In this document: positions 41,318 to 50,796 of the stretch, piece after piece
Layout of the letters: the number at the start of each line of letters is the position of its first letter
How positions within the stretch are numbered: the first letter of the stretch is position 1
The notes under the pieces: generated by a model
The model's database searches: none
Seen by the model: only the letters and a program-made list of their open reading frames with translations
What the model was told of the DNA's origin: nothing
Made by a program: the position numbers and the translations under genes
Origin: Posidoniimonas polymericola
Lineage (GTDB): Bacteria > Planctomycetota > Planctomycetia > Pirellulales > Lacipirellulaceae
Length of the DNA stretch: 64,000 nt
Assembly (NCBI RefSeq): GCF_007859935.1
Contig: NZ_SJPO01000001.1
Location: 868,001-932,000, forward strand
Direction: 5' to 3'

Positions 41318-44300
41318 TTAGAAGGCCGAGCCGAAGAGCTGGCCGATTGCCTCGTCCCGCTGCTCTTGCGTCTCGTTTTCTTCCGTCTCTTCGCCGTCGG
41401 TCGCTTCATCATCGTCGTTGGTCTGCGACCCCGACTCCTGCAGGTAGAGCAGCAGCGACTGGTCCTGGTAGCTCACTACTTCCGACTGGCTGTATACCAA
41501 CTGGGAGCTTGCCTTGGGGACCGAGACGCTCTCGGCGAAGGCGAACAGAACCGGCCGCGAGGCCGGAGCCACTTCGGCCTGTGGGGCGGCGGTCACCGCC
41601 GCCGCGGCGGCGGCCGGAGCCGCTACCGGGGCAGGCGCCGGAGCCATCGGGGAGCCGGTGGGCAGCGAACTGAACTGCCGCAGGCGGATGTCGTTGACGT
41701 CGGTGCCGGTCACCGTGCCCGAGCCATTCACGTCTGCGTAGATCGAGTAGCCAGTGTCGCCGGCCGCCAGCAGTTTCTTGCCGTTGGCGAACCCAAGGTC
41801 CGTGGGCGAGACGATTGTGCTGCGGTTGGCGTCGCCGGGGACGACATCAAACCGCATTGAGTCGCTGCCCGTTCCACCGTCGCCAACGGCATTGCCGGCG
41901 TCGTCCTCGACGTCGGAGCCATCGACGTAGACCAGCAGCTTGTCGGGCCCGATCGGATCAAGCAGTGTGATCGTAGCGGTAAAGGTGGCGTTGTCGTAGG
42001 TGAAGGAGGCGATGCTCGGCGAGCCGTCCAATCCGACAAGCTGTATATCAGCGGCCGTGATCGTGCCGCCGCCGATCTTCTGCACCTCCTCGCTGAACGT
42101 CACGTGGATGACGTCGAGGTTCACCCACGGCAGCGGGGCCTCGCCGTCGGTCACCGAGTAGCCAAGGCCGCCGACCGGATCGACGAAGTCAACAAAGCTG
42201 TTGCTCCAGTCCAGCGAGCCGACCTTCACCGAGGCGATCTCGGGAGCGACGTCGTCGATGATGGTCACGCCCGCCGATGCCGAAGCCGATTGGCCGCGGT
42301 CAGACACGGTGACCGTCACAGTGTAGCTTCCCTTCTCGGTGTAGGTGTGCGACTCGGACGCGGAGACGCCGAAGACCTGCGTACCGTCACCAAAGTTCCA
42401 GTCGTAGGTCAGCGTTGGATCGGAGTCGCCGTCAGAGGCAACCACCGTAAACGATAGGGTGTCACCCTCGCTGCCCGAGGTGGATCCGGAGAGCGAGCTG
42501 ATGAAGGGAACAACGTCCGCAATATCGTCGACGTCGATCGTCACCGTGGCGGTGTCCGGGGTCGTGCCGTCGGTGATGGTGTAGCTGAACACCTCCTCAC
42601 TGATTTCTTCGGCAAGGTCGCTCGCGTACTCGAACTGGCCACCCGAGATGTGAGTCAGGGTGCCGCCCGTGAGCGTGCTGCCCGGGGTCGATGGCGTGAT
42701 GACCATCCCGCTGGAGAACGCCACACCGGCAACTTCCGAGATCGTCGGAGCACCGGACTGGCCGGAGACATCCGCTCCGTTGCCGTTGTCGGCGAACAGG
42801 TCGATCGTGGTTGTCCCACCCTCGGTGACGGTCGCGCTGTCGTCCTTGGCGTCCGGAGCGAGGTCTTCGATCGTCACGTTCACTGTAACGGTGGTCGTGT
42901 CGGCGCCGCCGTTCGCAACGCCGCCATTATCCTTCACCGTGTAGGTGAACGAGTCGATACCCACGCTTCCGTTCGGCGTGTAGGTGATCATGCCCGTGCC
43001 GAGCGCGGCCAGGACTGAGGACCCGCCAACGCTGGTGGACCCGACCCCGATCAGGCTGACCGTCTGGCCGAGCTCAACCGCGTCGATGGTCGCCAGAGCG
43101 TCGAAGGTGATGGTGCTGTCCTTGTCGACCGTGATCGACAGCGGGTTCGGGGTAGCCACCGGGGCGTCATTAACCGGGGTGACAGCGATGTCGAAGGTCT
43201 GCACCGCGCTCTCGCCACTTTCGGAGTCCACCACCTTGAAGGTGAAGGAGTCGCCAAGCGTCTCGCTGCCGTCGTGCGTGTAGGTGACGACATTGCCGGC
43301 GGCAAGGTCGGCCTGCGTGAAGGTCGAGACGTTGAGCGAACCGTTGGCGGGGCCGGTGACGACCATGTAGGTCACGGGGTCGATGTCCTCGTCGTCAGAA
43401 GCCGAGAGCTCGGAATCCGTCAGCGACACCGCTCCGCCCTCGAGCACCGACGCCCCCGCGTTGACGTCAACCACCGGCAGGTCGTTGACGTTGTCGATCG
43501 TGACGGTCAGCGAAAGCGTGTTTGTCGGGAGGTCGCCGTCGCTGCCGACGATGTCGAAGCTGTAGGGTCCGTCGTTCTCAGCGTCGAAGCTGACGAGGGT
43601 CTTGAGCTCGAACACGCCGGGCGATCCGGCCTTCTCGACAATCTCAAACTCGGTGTTGGGCGCCACGAAGACGAGGGTCAGGGTTTCCCCGTCATCAACG
43701 TCATCCACGACGATCTCAGCGACGACCGTGCCCACCGGGAGGTTCTCGGCCACGCTGAGCATGCCCGGGTCACCCGGGTTCGGGTCGTTCAGCGTCGGCG
43801 CGTCATTGGCGCCGTTGACGGTGATCGTGACCGTCGCGGTTGACAGGGTCGCGTCGGACATCGGCGGGGTCGACGAGTCCTCGACGGTGTAGGTGAACGA
43901 GACATCGGCGGAATCGCCGTCGTCGAGGTTCTCGAATTCGCCGGCCGGCTTGTACGAGAACGTTCCGTCGGCGTTCACGGTCAGGAGGCCGCCGCCGGCT
44001 ACCGGGATCTCGGCGCCCACGTCAGCGGCGACGCCGTTGACAGCGATCACCTTGAGCGGAGCGACGCCGTCAGGATCGGCATCGGGGCCGCTGCCGTTGT
44101 CGCTGAACAGGTTGCCGCTGACGTCCGTATCGTCCTCCCCAACGTTGAACGCATCACCCTCGGCAAGCGGCGAATCGTTCTGCGGGGCGAACTCGATCGT
44201 GAACGACTGATTGTTCCGCGTCTTCGCGGGCAGGGCGTCGACGGCCTCGTCGATCACCTGGAAGTCGACCGTGATCGGCGCCTGGCCTTCGACCCGGTTG

Positions 44301-47300
44301 GTGTGGGTGAAGGTCAGCTTTCCAAGGTCGATGTCCGACTGCTTGATGTCCAGGTCGGTGGTGCCGTCGTACTCCACGCCGTTGACGGTCAGGACGCCGT
44401 CGGCGAGGTTGCTCACCCCGGTAATGCGGACCGTCAGGTCGCCGGCGGCCGTTTCCTCGTCGGTGTAGTTAAACCCGTCGATCACCTGGGCGACTTCGAC
44501 GCCGTCAACTTCTTCGTCCAACGTGACCGTGCCCGGTCCGTCGTTGTTGGACGGAGTGTCGTTGACACGTTCGATGTTCACCGTCAGCTCAACCGTAATC
44601 GGTGTGTCACTCTGGCTATTGGTGACTTCGAACACCAGGATCGCGACGTCGTTGCCCGGGGTGGCGTCGACGCCGAGCGAACGGACCTGGATGCCGGCGT
44701 GCGTGCTGCTGGCCCCGCTGACGTCCGTGTTGTTGACGTCTTCCTGCGTGAAGCTGGTGATGACCGACGTCGATGTGGGCCCTACCTCGCGGAGGCGGAG
44801 CTCGACCAGGTCGGAGCCGTCCGTATTGTCTGCACGCTTGACGCCGGTCAGCGTGTAGATGATGTCGGAGGCCGGGATCCCGTCGGCGTCGGTAACCTTG
44901 AGGATCGCGTCGGTGATGTAGTTGCCGTCCGCGTTGTTCGACCCTTCGGTGATTGTCAGCGGCGTGTTGGTGTCTTCCACCAACGGGTCGCTCACGGCGA
45001 CAACCTCAATCGTGGTCGTCAGGGCGTTAGAGGCGTCGTCCCCGTCGCTGACCTCGAGCGTAGCGACGCGGTCCGGCGTTGTGGCCGGGGCATCGCTGGT
45101 GTTCTCGAAGGTGATGCTCTGCAGCAAAGCCTCGTAGTCGGCTGCGCCGACGGTCCCCGCGGTGTCCGGGGTGATGGTCACCACCATCGTGCCGGGCGTC
45201 GTCGTGTCGTCAAGGACGACGGTCAGGCCGGTAGCCGGGGTGTAGCTCACCACATCCTGGCCAGACTGGAACCCAGTGATGGTCAGGGTGGCGGACTCGA
45301 ACGTCTCGGTGGCAAGGCCGTCATCGTCTGCGATGCTAAGGTCGCCGAACAGCGTTGTCGGCGCCGGCTGACCTTCGGTGTAGGTCAGGGTCTGGCCGTC
45401 GTTGGCGCTGGTGATCACGGGGGCGTCATTCACGGCGACGACATCGACCGTGATGGTCGTGTCGCCGAGGTTGTTCGCAGCCGCACCGTCGTTCACCTGC
45501 ACGTTGATCGAGCGGGTCGTCTTGGTGTCGTTGACGGTCGGGTCGTTCGTGCTGTTGCTGAACTTCAGCGAATCCAGGATGTCCTGGTACTCGGCCAGCG
45601 TGGCGGCGCCGGTGAGCGTGATTACGCCCGTAGTTGCGGCGGCCGAGTCGTCGATTGTGATCGGGCTCATCGCGGGAGCCGCGTCGATTTCGATCAGGTC
45701 GCCCGGCTCGAAATCGGTGATGCTGATCGTCGCCGAGACGAGCTCGGTGCTGTCCACGTCAGTGATCGAGAGTGCGTCGGCGATATCGACAGCCGCGCCG
45801 CCCTCCGTGAAGGAGTTGTCGGTGGAGCCGCTATTGTCGACGACTGGCGCGTCGTTCACTGGAGTGACGTTCACCACCAGCGAGGCGGTCTGCGCCGGGG
45901 TGTCTCCGTCTTCGACGCTGAAGTCGATCGTGGCCGAGCCGATCACGCCGGCTGGATCGAGGTCAACCAGCTTCACCTGGCCGAGCTGCAGCTGCTCGTA
46001 GGTGAACGCGGTGATCGCCACTCCCGGATCGCTAGCGAGCTCGAGCTGGAGCCCCGTCGGCACCGATGTGGCGGTAACATCTAGGTTGGCCGCCGCGGTA
46101 TCGGGGTCGGTGACCGACAGGCTGCTCGAGGTCAGCGTCACCGCGGCGCCCTCGGCCATTGTTAGCGTGTTAGTCGAGACAGTTGGAGCATCGTCGATTC
46201 CGGTCAGGGTGATAGTAAAAGTCTTTTCGGTGGTGTCGGTCCCGCCATCCGTGTCGGTGACTGCCACGGTTACAGTTGCAACGCCAAACGCATTGAGGGC
46301 CGGCTCAAACGTCAGTTTGCCCGTGTTGGTGTCAATTGAGGGCTGGCCACTCGCCGTGAACAGTGCAGGATTGTCGCTGGAGACATCCACGGAGTACTCT
46401 GGTGCGCCATCGACGGTGTCGACGTTGTAGAGGAAGCCATCCACAGACCAAGGGCCGGAGTCCTCGTCACGAGTCACATCTGTTGCCAAGATGTCAAACG
46501 TTGGCGGATCGTTGACACCAGCAACTGTGATGTCGAATAACTGCAACGCCGTTGTGCCACCGTCGAGATCCTCAACCGTGAAGGTGAAGGAGTCGGTCGG
46601 GTCTTCACCCCCGCCATGGGTGTAGGTTACTTCGTCTGCATCCAGTTGGGCCTGCGTGAAGGTATCCCCTGGATTGAGAGGGGTGCCGAGTAGCGCAAGA
46701 CTGCCGTCGGCCGGAGCAGTCACTACGGTATAAATCAGGTCTGCTGGTGCGGTCTCTGCGTCATTAGCCTCTAGGGTGCCCTTCAGCGAGACATCAACGT
46801 CCCCTTCGGTCACGCTCAGCCCATCATTCGTGTCGACCTCCGGCGGGTCGTTCACCGGTGTGACGCTGATCGAGAAGGTGCTGGAGAGCACCGTCATGCC
46901 GTCGGTAACATCGAATGCGAACGAGTCGGACGTCGACTCTCCGGCATCGTGGGTGTAGGTCACGTCGCCCGCGTCGAGCTGTGCCTGGGTGAACGTGCTA
47001 AGCGACAGGCTGCCGTTTGCCGGGCCCGAGGTCACGGTGTAGACAATGTCGCCGTCGGCGGTGTCGGCGTCGGTCGTGTCGAGCCGCGTGTCGAGGGACT
47101 GGCTGCCGCCCTCTACCACCGTCAGGCCGAGGTTTGTCGTGATTTCAAGCGGATCGTTGACCTCATTGATCGTGATGCTGTAGGTCGCCGATACCGACTT
47201 GTCGCCGTCACTGACCGTGAACTCGAACGAGTCCGCCGAGACGTTGGGGGTCGACTGGGTGTACTTGACATCGCCCGCGTCGAGCTGTGCCTGAGTGAAC

Positions 47301-49330
47301 GTGGTCAGCGACAGAGTGCCTGCCGAGGGGCCGGAGGTCACGGTGTAGACGAGGTCGGCATTGACGTTGTCCACGTCGGCGGCGGCCAGGGTGCCGGCCA
47401 GCGAGACGTCGGCGTCTGCTTCGGTGACGGTGAGCTCGTCGTTGGTGGCGACCGTCGGGGCGTCGTTGTCCGGGTTGACGTTCAGCAAGAACTCGCCCGG
47501 AGTCGCCGTGCTAGCGGTGGCGCTTTCGGCGCCGGCGTCGTCACGAACCTTGAAGGTAAAGCCCGCGGTGGTCGTTTCGGAGCCGTCGTGATCGAAGCGC
47601 ACGCGGGTCGAGTTGTCGCCGGTGGCGAGGTTCAGGTCGTCCTGGGTGAAGGTGTCATTGACGCCAAGGATTTGGCCATCGCCGTAGCTGTTGCCCCCGA
47701 TGCGGAGGTAGCCGTTGGTTAGGCTGACAATCTCGTAGATGATCGCGGTGTCGGCATCGTCGGGGTCGGAGAACACGAGGTCGGAAGAGCCTACGACGTT
47801 GCCGTCGTTGTTGCGACCGTGAATCAGGGTTGAGGCGCCTTCAAGCACGCTATCCGTGCCGATCTTCTCCTCGACAGGACCATCGTTAACGGCTGCGACG
47901 TTCACCGTGGCCAATGCAACCGCTGAATCCTCATCGCCGTCGTTTACCTTGAATTCGATGGCGCGGGCCGGGGCGACCGAGGTCGGGTTGTCGCCGATGT
48001 TCTCGAATTCGACCGACTGCAGCAGGGTCTGGTACTCACCAACGGTGGCCGCGCCCGAGAGGGTCAGTACGCCGGCGGCGTAGCTGGCCGTCACACCGGC
48101 CGGCAAGGAAGCGGTCACAGACAGCAGGTCGTTGGCGTCGTAACCACTCGCAATCGTCACAGTGGCCGACTCGATCAGGGTGTCGTCTACGTCAGCGACG
48201 GTTACGCCACTGTCGACGACAACAGCGGAGCCACCCTCGGAGAAGGTCGGGGCGCCGCCCCCACCGGCAGTGACGACCGGGGCGTCGTTCACTGGGTTGA
48301 TGGTGACATTGACGGTGCCGGCGAGGCCGTCGGCGGTCGTGAAGTTGAAGGTTGCGGTGGTCGGCCCCTCGGTCGTGTTGACTGGCGTGTAGGTGATTTC
48401 GGCGCCAGCGGCAGAAACGCTGCCCTTGGTGTCGCCAGCGAGGAGGCTGGTGATCGCTGAGCCGTCGATGGTGATGTCGAACGATGTGGGTGCGCCCACG
48501 TTGCTCTCGTCGACGACGATCTGGTAGTCCGTGGCGGTCACGGCGAGCGGCGTGGCGGTGCTTCCGTCGGCGAAGAAAGTTGAGCCGGTAGCGGTCGCCT
48601 TCAGGTTGAAACCGCTGATCGAAACGCCCTCGGCGTCCGTGTCAACCAGCGTGCCACTTGCCGAAAGGGTCGTGCTCGAGGCGCCGTCGCCGATTAGCTC
48701 CAAGCCGTCCAGCTCGCCAGCGCCCGCGGGCACCGAGAGATTCTCGGCGAACTCGCCGCCGGCAACAAAGATCCGGTCGTTCGAAAGTGCGTTGTTGTTT
48801 ACGGTGTCCGCGGCCGCTGTGCTGATGGCGGCGCCGATAGTCGTAAACGCCTCGACGTTAAATTCGGCGGTCGCCGGCGCGTTTGAGTCCGTGTGAGTGA
48901 AGTTGACGATGTCGCCGGTGGTGAGGTCGCCCGACATGTCGGTATCGGTTGCGACATCAGCGAAAGTGAAGCTGCCAACGACAAGGTCGGCTGCGAGCAG
49001 GGCTCGCTCTTCCAGCGGCTGGAAGAAACGTTGCCGATTCCCCCGCGCCCTCACACCGGCGGACGCCCGACGCCGGTGCGTTGGCGGGGTGAAAAGCTCG
49101 CTGATCATCCCCAGCATTGCTGCCCACAGCGCCGAGAAGCGAGAGAGGTTCATCGGCACGAAACGCTGCGGGAACGCCTTGCGCCAACGCTCAAGCCGCG
49201 ACTCACGCCGACGCTGCATCGCGTAGAAGCGTTGCTGCGAACGCTGGCTCGAACGCTCGGCCTTCAGGCGGGCGTGGGCGGCGCGACGGGTGGGACGGCT
49301 GGCGGACGGAGTGTGGTGGCGACGATTCAT
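41318..49330 (-). CDS. Giant surface protein with Cadherin_3/CSPG-like repeats, PKD and dockerin (2670 aa)
   Basis: Residues 1-100 are very basic, then LEERALLA (106-113), an N-terminal motif common in large planctomycete proteins (LEPR-x-LL type). The middle (about 250-2270) is made of some twenty copies of roughly 90-110-residue repeats of the pattern VTEGGS...LSDxD...VTxGPxNGSLSLSTFTQAQLDAGxVxYTHD...DSFTFxVxDG, ending in NDPPEVxTN or NDAPV: Cadherin_3/CSPG-type modules that usually bind calcium. A PKD-like domain (about 2283-2370, TYDWNFGDGTQVF) and a dockerin-like segment (about 2493-2560) follow; the last 50 residues are acidic. The frame opens at 49660; ATG 49330 fits the usual MNRR start. 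Role in adhesion or cell-surface layer is inferred. Confidence 0.85.
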   Translation of the reverse strand: MNRRHHTPSASRPTRRAAHARLKAERSSQRSQQRFYAMQRRRESRLERWRKAFPQRFVPMNLSRFSALWAAMLGMISELFTPPTHRRRASAGVRARGNRQRFFQPLEERALLAADLVVGSFTFADVATDTDMSGDLTTGDIVNFTHTDSNAPATAEFNVEAFTTIGAAISTAAADTVNNNALSNDRIFVAGGEFAENLSVPAGAGELDGLELIGDGASSTTLSASGTLVDTDAEGVSISGFNLKATATGSTFFADGSTATPLAVTATDYQIVVDESNVGAPTSFDITIDGSAITSLLAGDTKGSVSAAGAEITYTPVNTTEGPTTATFNFTTADGLAGTVNVTINPVNDAPVVTAGGGGAPTFSEGGSAVVVDSGVTVADVDDTLIESATVTIASGYDANDLLSVTASLPAGVTASYAAGVLTLSGAATVGEYQTLLQSVEFENIGDNPTSVAPARAIEFKVNDGDEDSAVALATVNVAAVNDGPVEEKIGTDSVLEGASTLIHGRNNDGNVVGSSDLVFSDPDDADTAIIYEIVSLTNGYLRIGGNSYGDGQILGVNDTFTQDDLNLATGDNSTRVRFDHDGSETTTAGFTFKVRDDAGAESATASTATPGEFLLNVNPDNDAPTVATNDELTVTEADADVSLAGTLAAADVDNVNADLVYTVTSGPSAGTLSLTTFTQAQLDAGDVKYTQSTPNVSADSFEFTVSDGDKSVSATYSITINEVNDPLEITTNLGLTVVEGGSQSLDTRLDTTDADTADGDIVYTVTSGPANGSLSLSTFTQAQLDAGDVTYTHDAGESTSDSFAFDVTDGMTVLSSTFSISVTPVNDPPEVDTNDGLSVTEGDVDVSLKGTLEANDAETAPADLIYTVVTAPADGSLALLGTPLNPGDTFTQAQLDADEVTYTHGGGEDPTDSFTFTVEDLDGGTTALQLFDITVAGVNDPPTFDILATDVTRDEDSGPWSVDGFLYNVDTVDGAPEYSVDVSSDNPALFTASGQPSIDTNTGKLTFEPALNAFGVATVTVAVTDTDGGTDTTEKTFTITLTGIDDAPTVSTNTLTMAEGAAVTLTSSSLSVTDPDTAAANLDVTATSVPTGLQLELASDPGVAITAFTYEQLQLGQVKLVDLDPAGVIGSATIDFSVEDGDTPAQTASLVVNVTPVNDAPVVDNSGSTDNSFTEGGAAVDIADALSITDVDSTELVSATISITDFEPGDLIEIDAAPAMSPITIDDSAAATTGVITLTGAATLAEYQDILDSLKFSNSTNDPTVNDTKTTRSINVQVNDGAAANNLGDTTITVDVVAVNDAPVITSANDGQTLTYTEGQPAPTTLFGDLSIADDDGLATETFESATLTITGFQSGQDVVSYTPATGLTVVLDDTTTPGTMVVTITPDTAGTVGAADYEALLQSITFENTSDAPATTPDRVATLEVSDGDDASNALTTTIEVVAVSDPLVEDTNTPLTITEGSNNADGNYITDAILKVTDADGIPASDIIYTLTGVKRADNTDGSDLVELRLREVGPTSTSVITSFTQEDVNNTDVSGASSTHAGIQVRSLGVDATPGNDVAILVFEVTNSQSDTPITVELTVNIERVNDTPSNNDGPGTVTLDEEVDGVEVAQVIDGFNYTDEETAAGDLTVRITGVSNLADGVLTVNGVEYDGTTDLDIKQSDIDLGKLTFTHTNRVEGQAPITVDFQVIDEAVDALPAKTRNNQSFTIEFAPQNDSPLAEGDAFNVGEDDTDVSGNLFSDNGSGPDADPDGVAPLKVIAVNGVAADVGAEIPVAGGGLLTVNADGTFSYKPAGEFENLDDGDSADVSFTYTVEDSSTPPMSDATLSTATVTITVNGANDAPTLNDPNPGDPGMLSVAENLPVGTVVAEIVVDDVDDGETLTLVFVAPNTEFEIVEKAGSPGVFELKTLVSFDAENDGPYSFDIVGSDGDLPTNTLSLTVTIDNVNDLPVVDVNAGASVLEGGAVSLTDSELSASDDEDIDPVTYMVVTGPANGSLNVSTFTQADLAAGNVVTYTHDGSETLGDSFTFKVVDSESGESAVQTFDIAVTPVNDAPVATPNPLSITVDKDSTITFDALATIDAVELGQTVSLIGVGSTSVGGSSVLAALGTGMITYTPNGSVGIDSFTYTVKDNGGVANGGADTTTVTVNVTIEDLAPDAKDDSATVTEGGTTTIDLFADNGNGADVSGQSGAPTISEVAGVAFSSGMVITPSTPGSTLTGGTLTHISGGQFEYASDLAEEISEEVFSYTITDGTTPDTATVTIDVDDIADVVPFISSLSGSTSGSEGDTLSFTVVASDGDSDPTLTYDWNFGDGTQVFGVSASESHTYTEKGSYTVTVTVSDRGQSASASAGVTIIDDVAPEIASVKVGSLDWSNSFVDFVDPVGGLGYSVTDGEAPLPWVNLDVIHVTFSEEVQKIGGGTITAADIQLVGLDGSPSIASFTYDNATFTATITLLDPIGPDKLLVYVDGSDVEDDAGNAVGDGGTGSDSMRFDVVPGDANRSTIVSPTDLGFANGKKLLAAGDTGYSIYADVNGSGTVTGTDVNDIRLRQFSSLPTGSPMAPAPAPVAAPAAAAAAVTAAPQAEVAPASRPVLFAFAESVSVPKASSQLVYSQSEVVSYQDQSLLLYLQESGSQTNDDDEATDGEETEENETQEQRDEAIGQLFGSAF

Positions 49331-49861
49331 GGCGATAACGATCCCTGGTGTGGGCTTAAATGAATGCAACGGCTGGTTGTCTAGGCGTCGTTCACTTGCT
49401 GGGTCGACGTCCGCTGCGGGCGGCGTCGGCGAAGTGAAGGGAGACGGAGGTCGTGGGTTCGACGCCGGTTGGCGGCGCCGCGTCGGTGCGGCCCACGCCG
49501 AGGCTCGCTCGTGCGATACAGAAGGCTTTGCTCGATGGGAAGGGTGGTAGCTCGTTCCTTGCGGTGGCTGATCGGGTTGCTGGGACGAGGGGGTTCCGCC
49601 GGAAACTACCCGAATGCAGAGCCGCAGTTCGAGGTTAAACCGCATCCATCGGGTAAGCAATTATCATTTTGTTTACCGCGAGTACCTGGCGAGCAGTGCG
49701 GGATCGGGAGAGCCTTGAGCGGTAATCGGTCGGCGTCGGAGACCGAGAGAAGTGTCGATTGCATCGTCGGTAGAAGAGAGCGTTAGACGCTATTGTCTGC
49801 GCAGCGCTGACGACGGCGACCAAACGCGACCGTTAGGGAAGCTCCGACGAAGCGCAAGTTG
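49331..49861. other. Intergenic region upstream of the giant cadherin-like gene
   Basis: About 530 bases, with the promoter of the giant gene expected near 49340-49700. A short AT-rich patch (about 49655-49685) stands out. No supported gene. Confidence 0.5.
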
Positions 49862-50161
49862 CTAGCGGTCGAATGACCGCAGAACGCGGAACACGAGTAC
49901 CAATAGCGATACACGGTCGTTCACCTCGAGCGTCTCGAAGACCCGGTGCAGGTGAGCACGCACCGTCGCGCAGGAGATTCCCAGCGAATTGGCGATCGCT
50001 CGATCGCCCTGCCCGCAAATCACACGGACCACGACCTCGGCCTGGCGGCTGCTCAGTTCAAGCCGGTCACAGATGGCGCGCCATTCTCGGTCGTTGAAGA
50101 GGTCGCAATCTTCCGGCACCAATCGCTCGGCGGTCCCGCTCGCTGCTCCGAAGTTCGCCAT
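49862..50161 (-). CDS. Small LuxR/GerE-type HTH regulator without sensor domain (99 aa)
   Basis: Residues about 30-95 form a LuxR-type helix-turn-helix: LELSSRQAEVVVRVICGQGDRAIANSLGISCATVRAHLHRVFETLEVNDRVSLL. No receiver or ligand domain precedes it. I chose ATG 50161 because the open frame (from 50278) would add 39 Arg/Thr-rich residues. Directly upstream, on the same strand, of the giant cadherin-like gene, so it may control it or be part of the same unit. Such HTH-only regulators are known near exported planctomycete proteins; its target is unknown. Confidence 0.8.
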   Translation of the reverse strand: MANFGAASGTAERLVPEDCDLFNDREWRAICDRLELSSRQAEVVVRVICGQGDRAIANSLGISCATVRAHLHRVFETLEVNDRVSLLVLVFRVLRSFDR

Positions 50162-50796
50162 CGTGTTTTGCCCCGTGTCATGCGTCAGACGATCAACCGC
50201 CCGGCCGGTCCGGCGTGTCGAAACCGAGATTGTCAGGCTTCGGTCGGGGCTCCGTGTTTCGCTGGAACGCGCCGGCAAGCTACGAGCGCAAAGACGCTCT
50301 TGCTGGGCGCTGCAGGCAATCGCTGCGACCCGCTGCCGGTCCGCGTGATCACGCGGGGTCCCAGCAAAGGTGCTAGCGGTGTAAAAACTGGAGGAGCCTC
50401 GGAAACGTTCCGTCTGCGCTTCAGTGGTGTCGTGGTTGGGTAGGTATCGGCGAACGGCGCGAGTGCGTGCGGCCTGCCGCCTGGGGCGATCCTACTCCCT
50501 TGTGCGGCGTTACGCAATCTTCGGCATTCGGATTTTGTCGAGATATTTAGCTTTGAGAGCCCACCCCTTGGGGGGATGGACTTCCGCCGACTGCACTCTG
50601 CAAATAGCCCGGGCTGCGACCAAACCGCAAGCCGTCCTCTAACGAATGGTGATTGGCCTGGGTCGCTGCTCTGATGGGGTCGGATTGCTGAGAGCGGTCA
50701 AGTCTTGTCCGTTTAAGGCGGGGACATCCGGCGCTGAATGCGCCTTAGGAGTCGACAGGTGTCGATTGCGTCCTGACGGCACATGCGTTGGAGTTG
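50162..50796. other. Intergenic region between the HTH gene and the GH2 gene
   Basis: About 630 bases. I find no gene. One small inverted repeat (GGCGC-TGAAT-GCGCC, 50733-50747) lies 50 bases after the GH2 stop and could end that transcript weakly. Confidence 0.45.

Noticed and set aside
41318..49330. Regular DNA repeats in the giant gene considered as CRISPR or satellite
   Set aside because: They are in-frame protein repeats of about 300 bases with diverged sequence, not short identical units with spacers.
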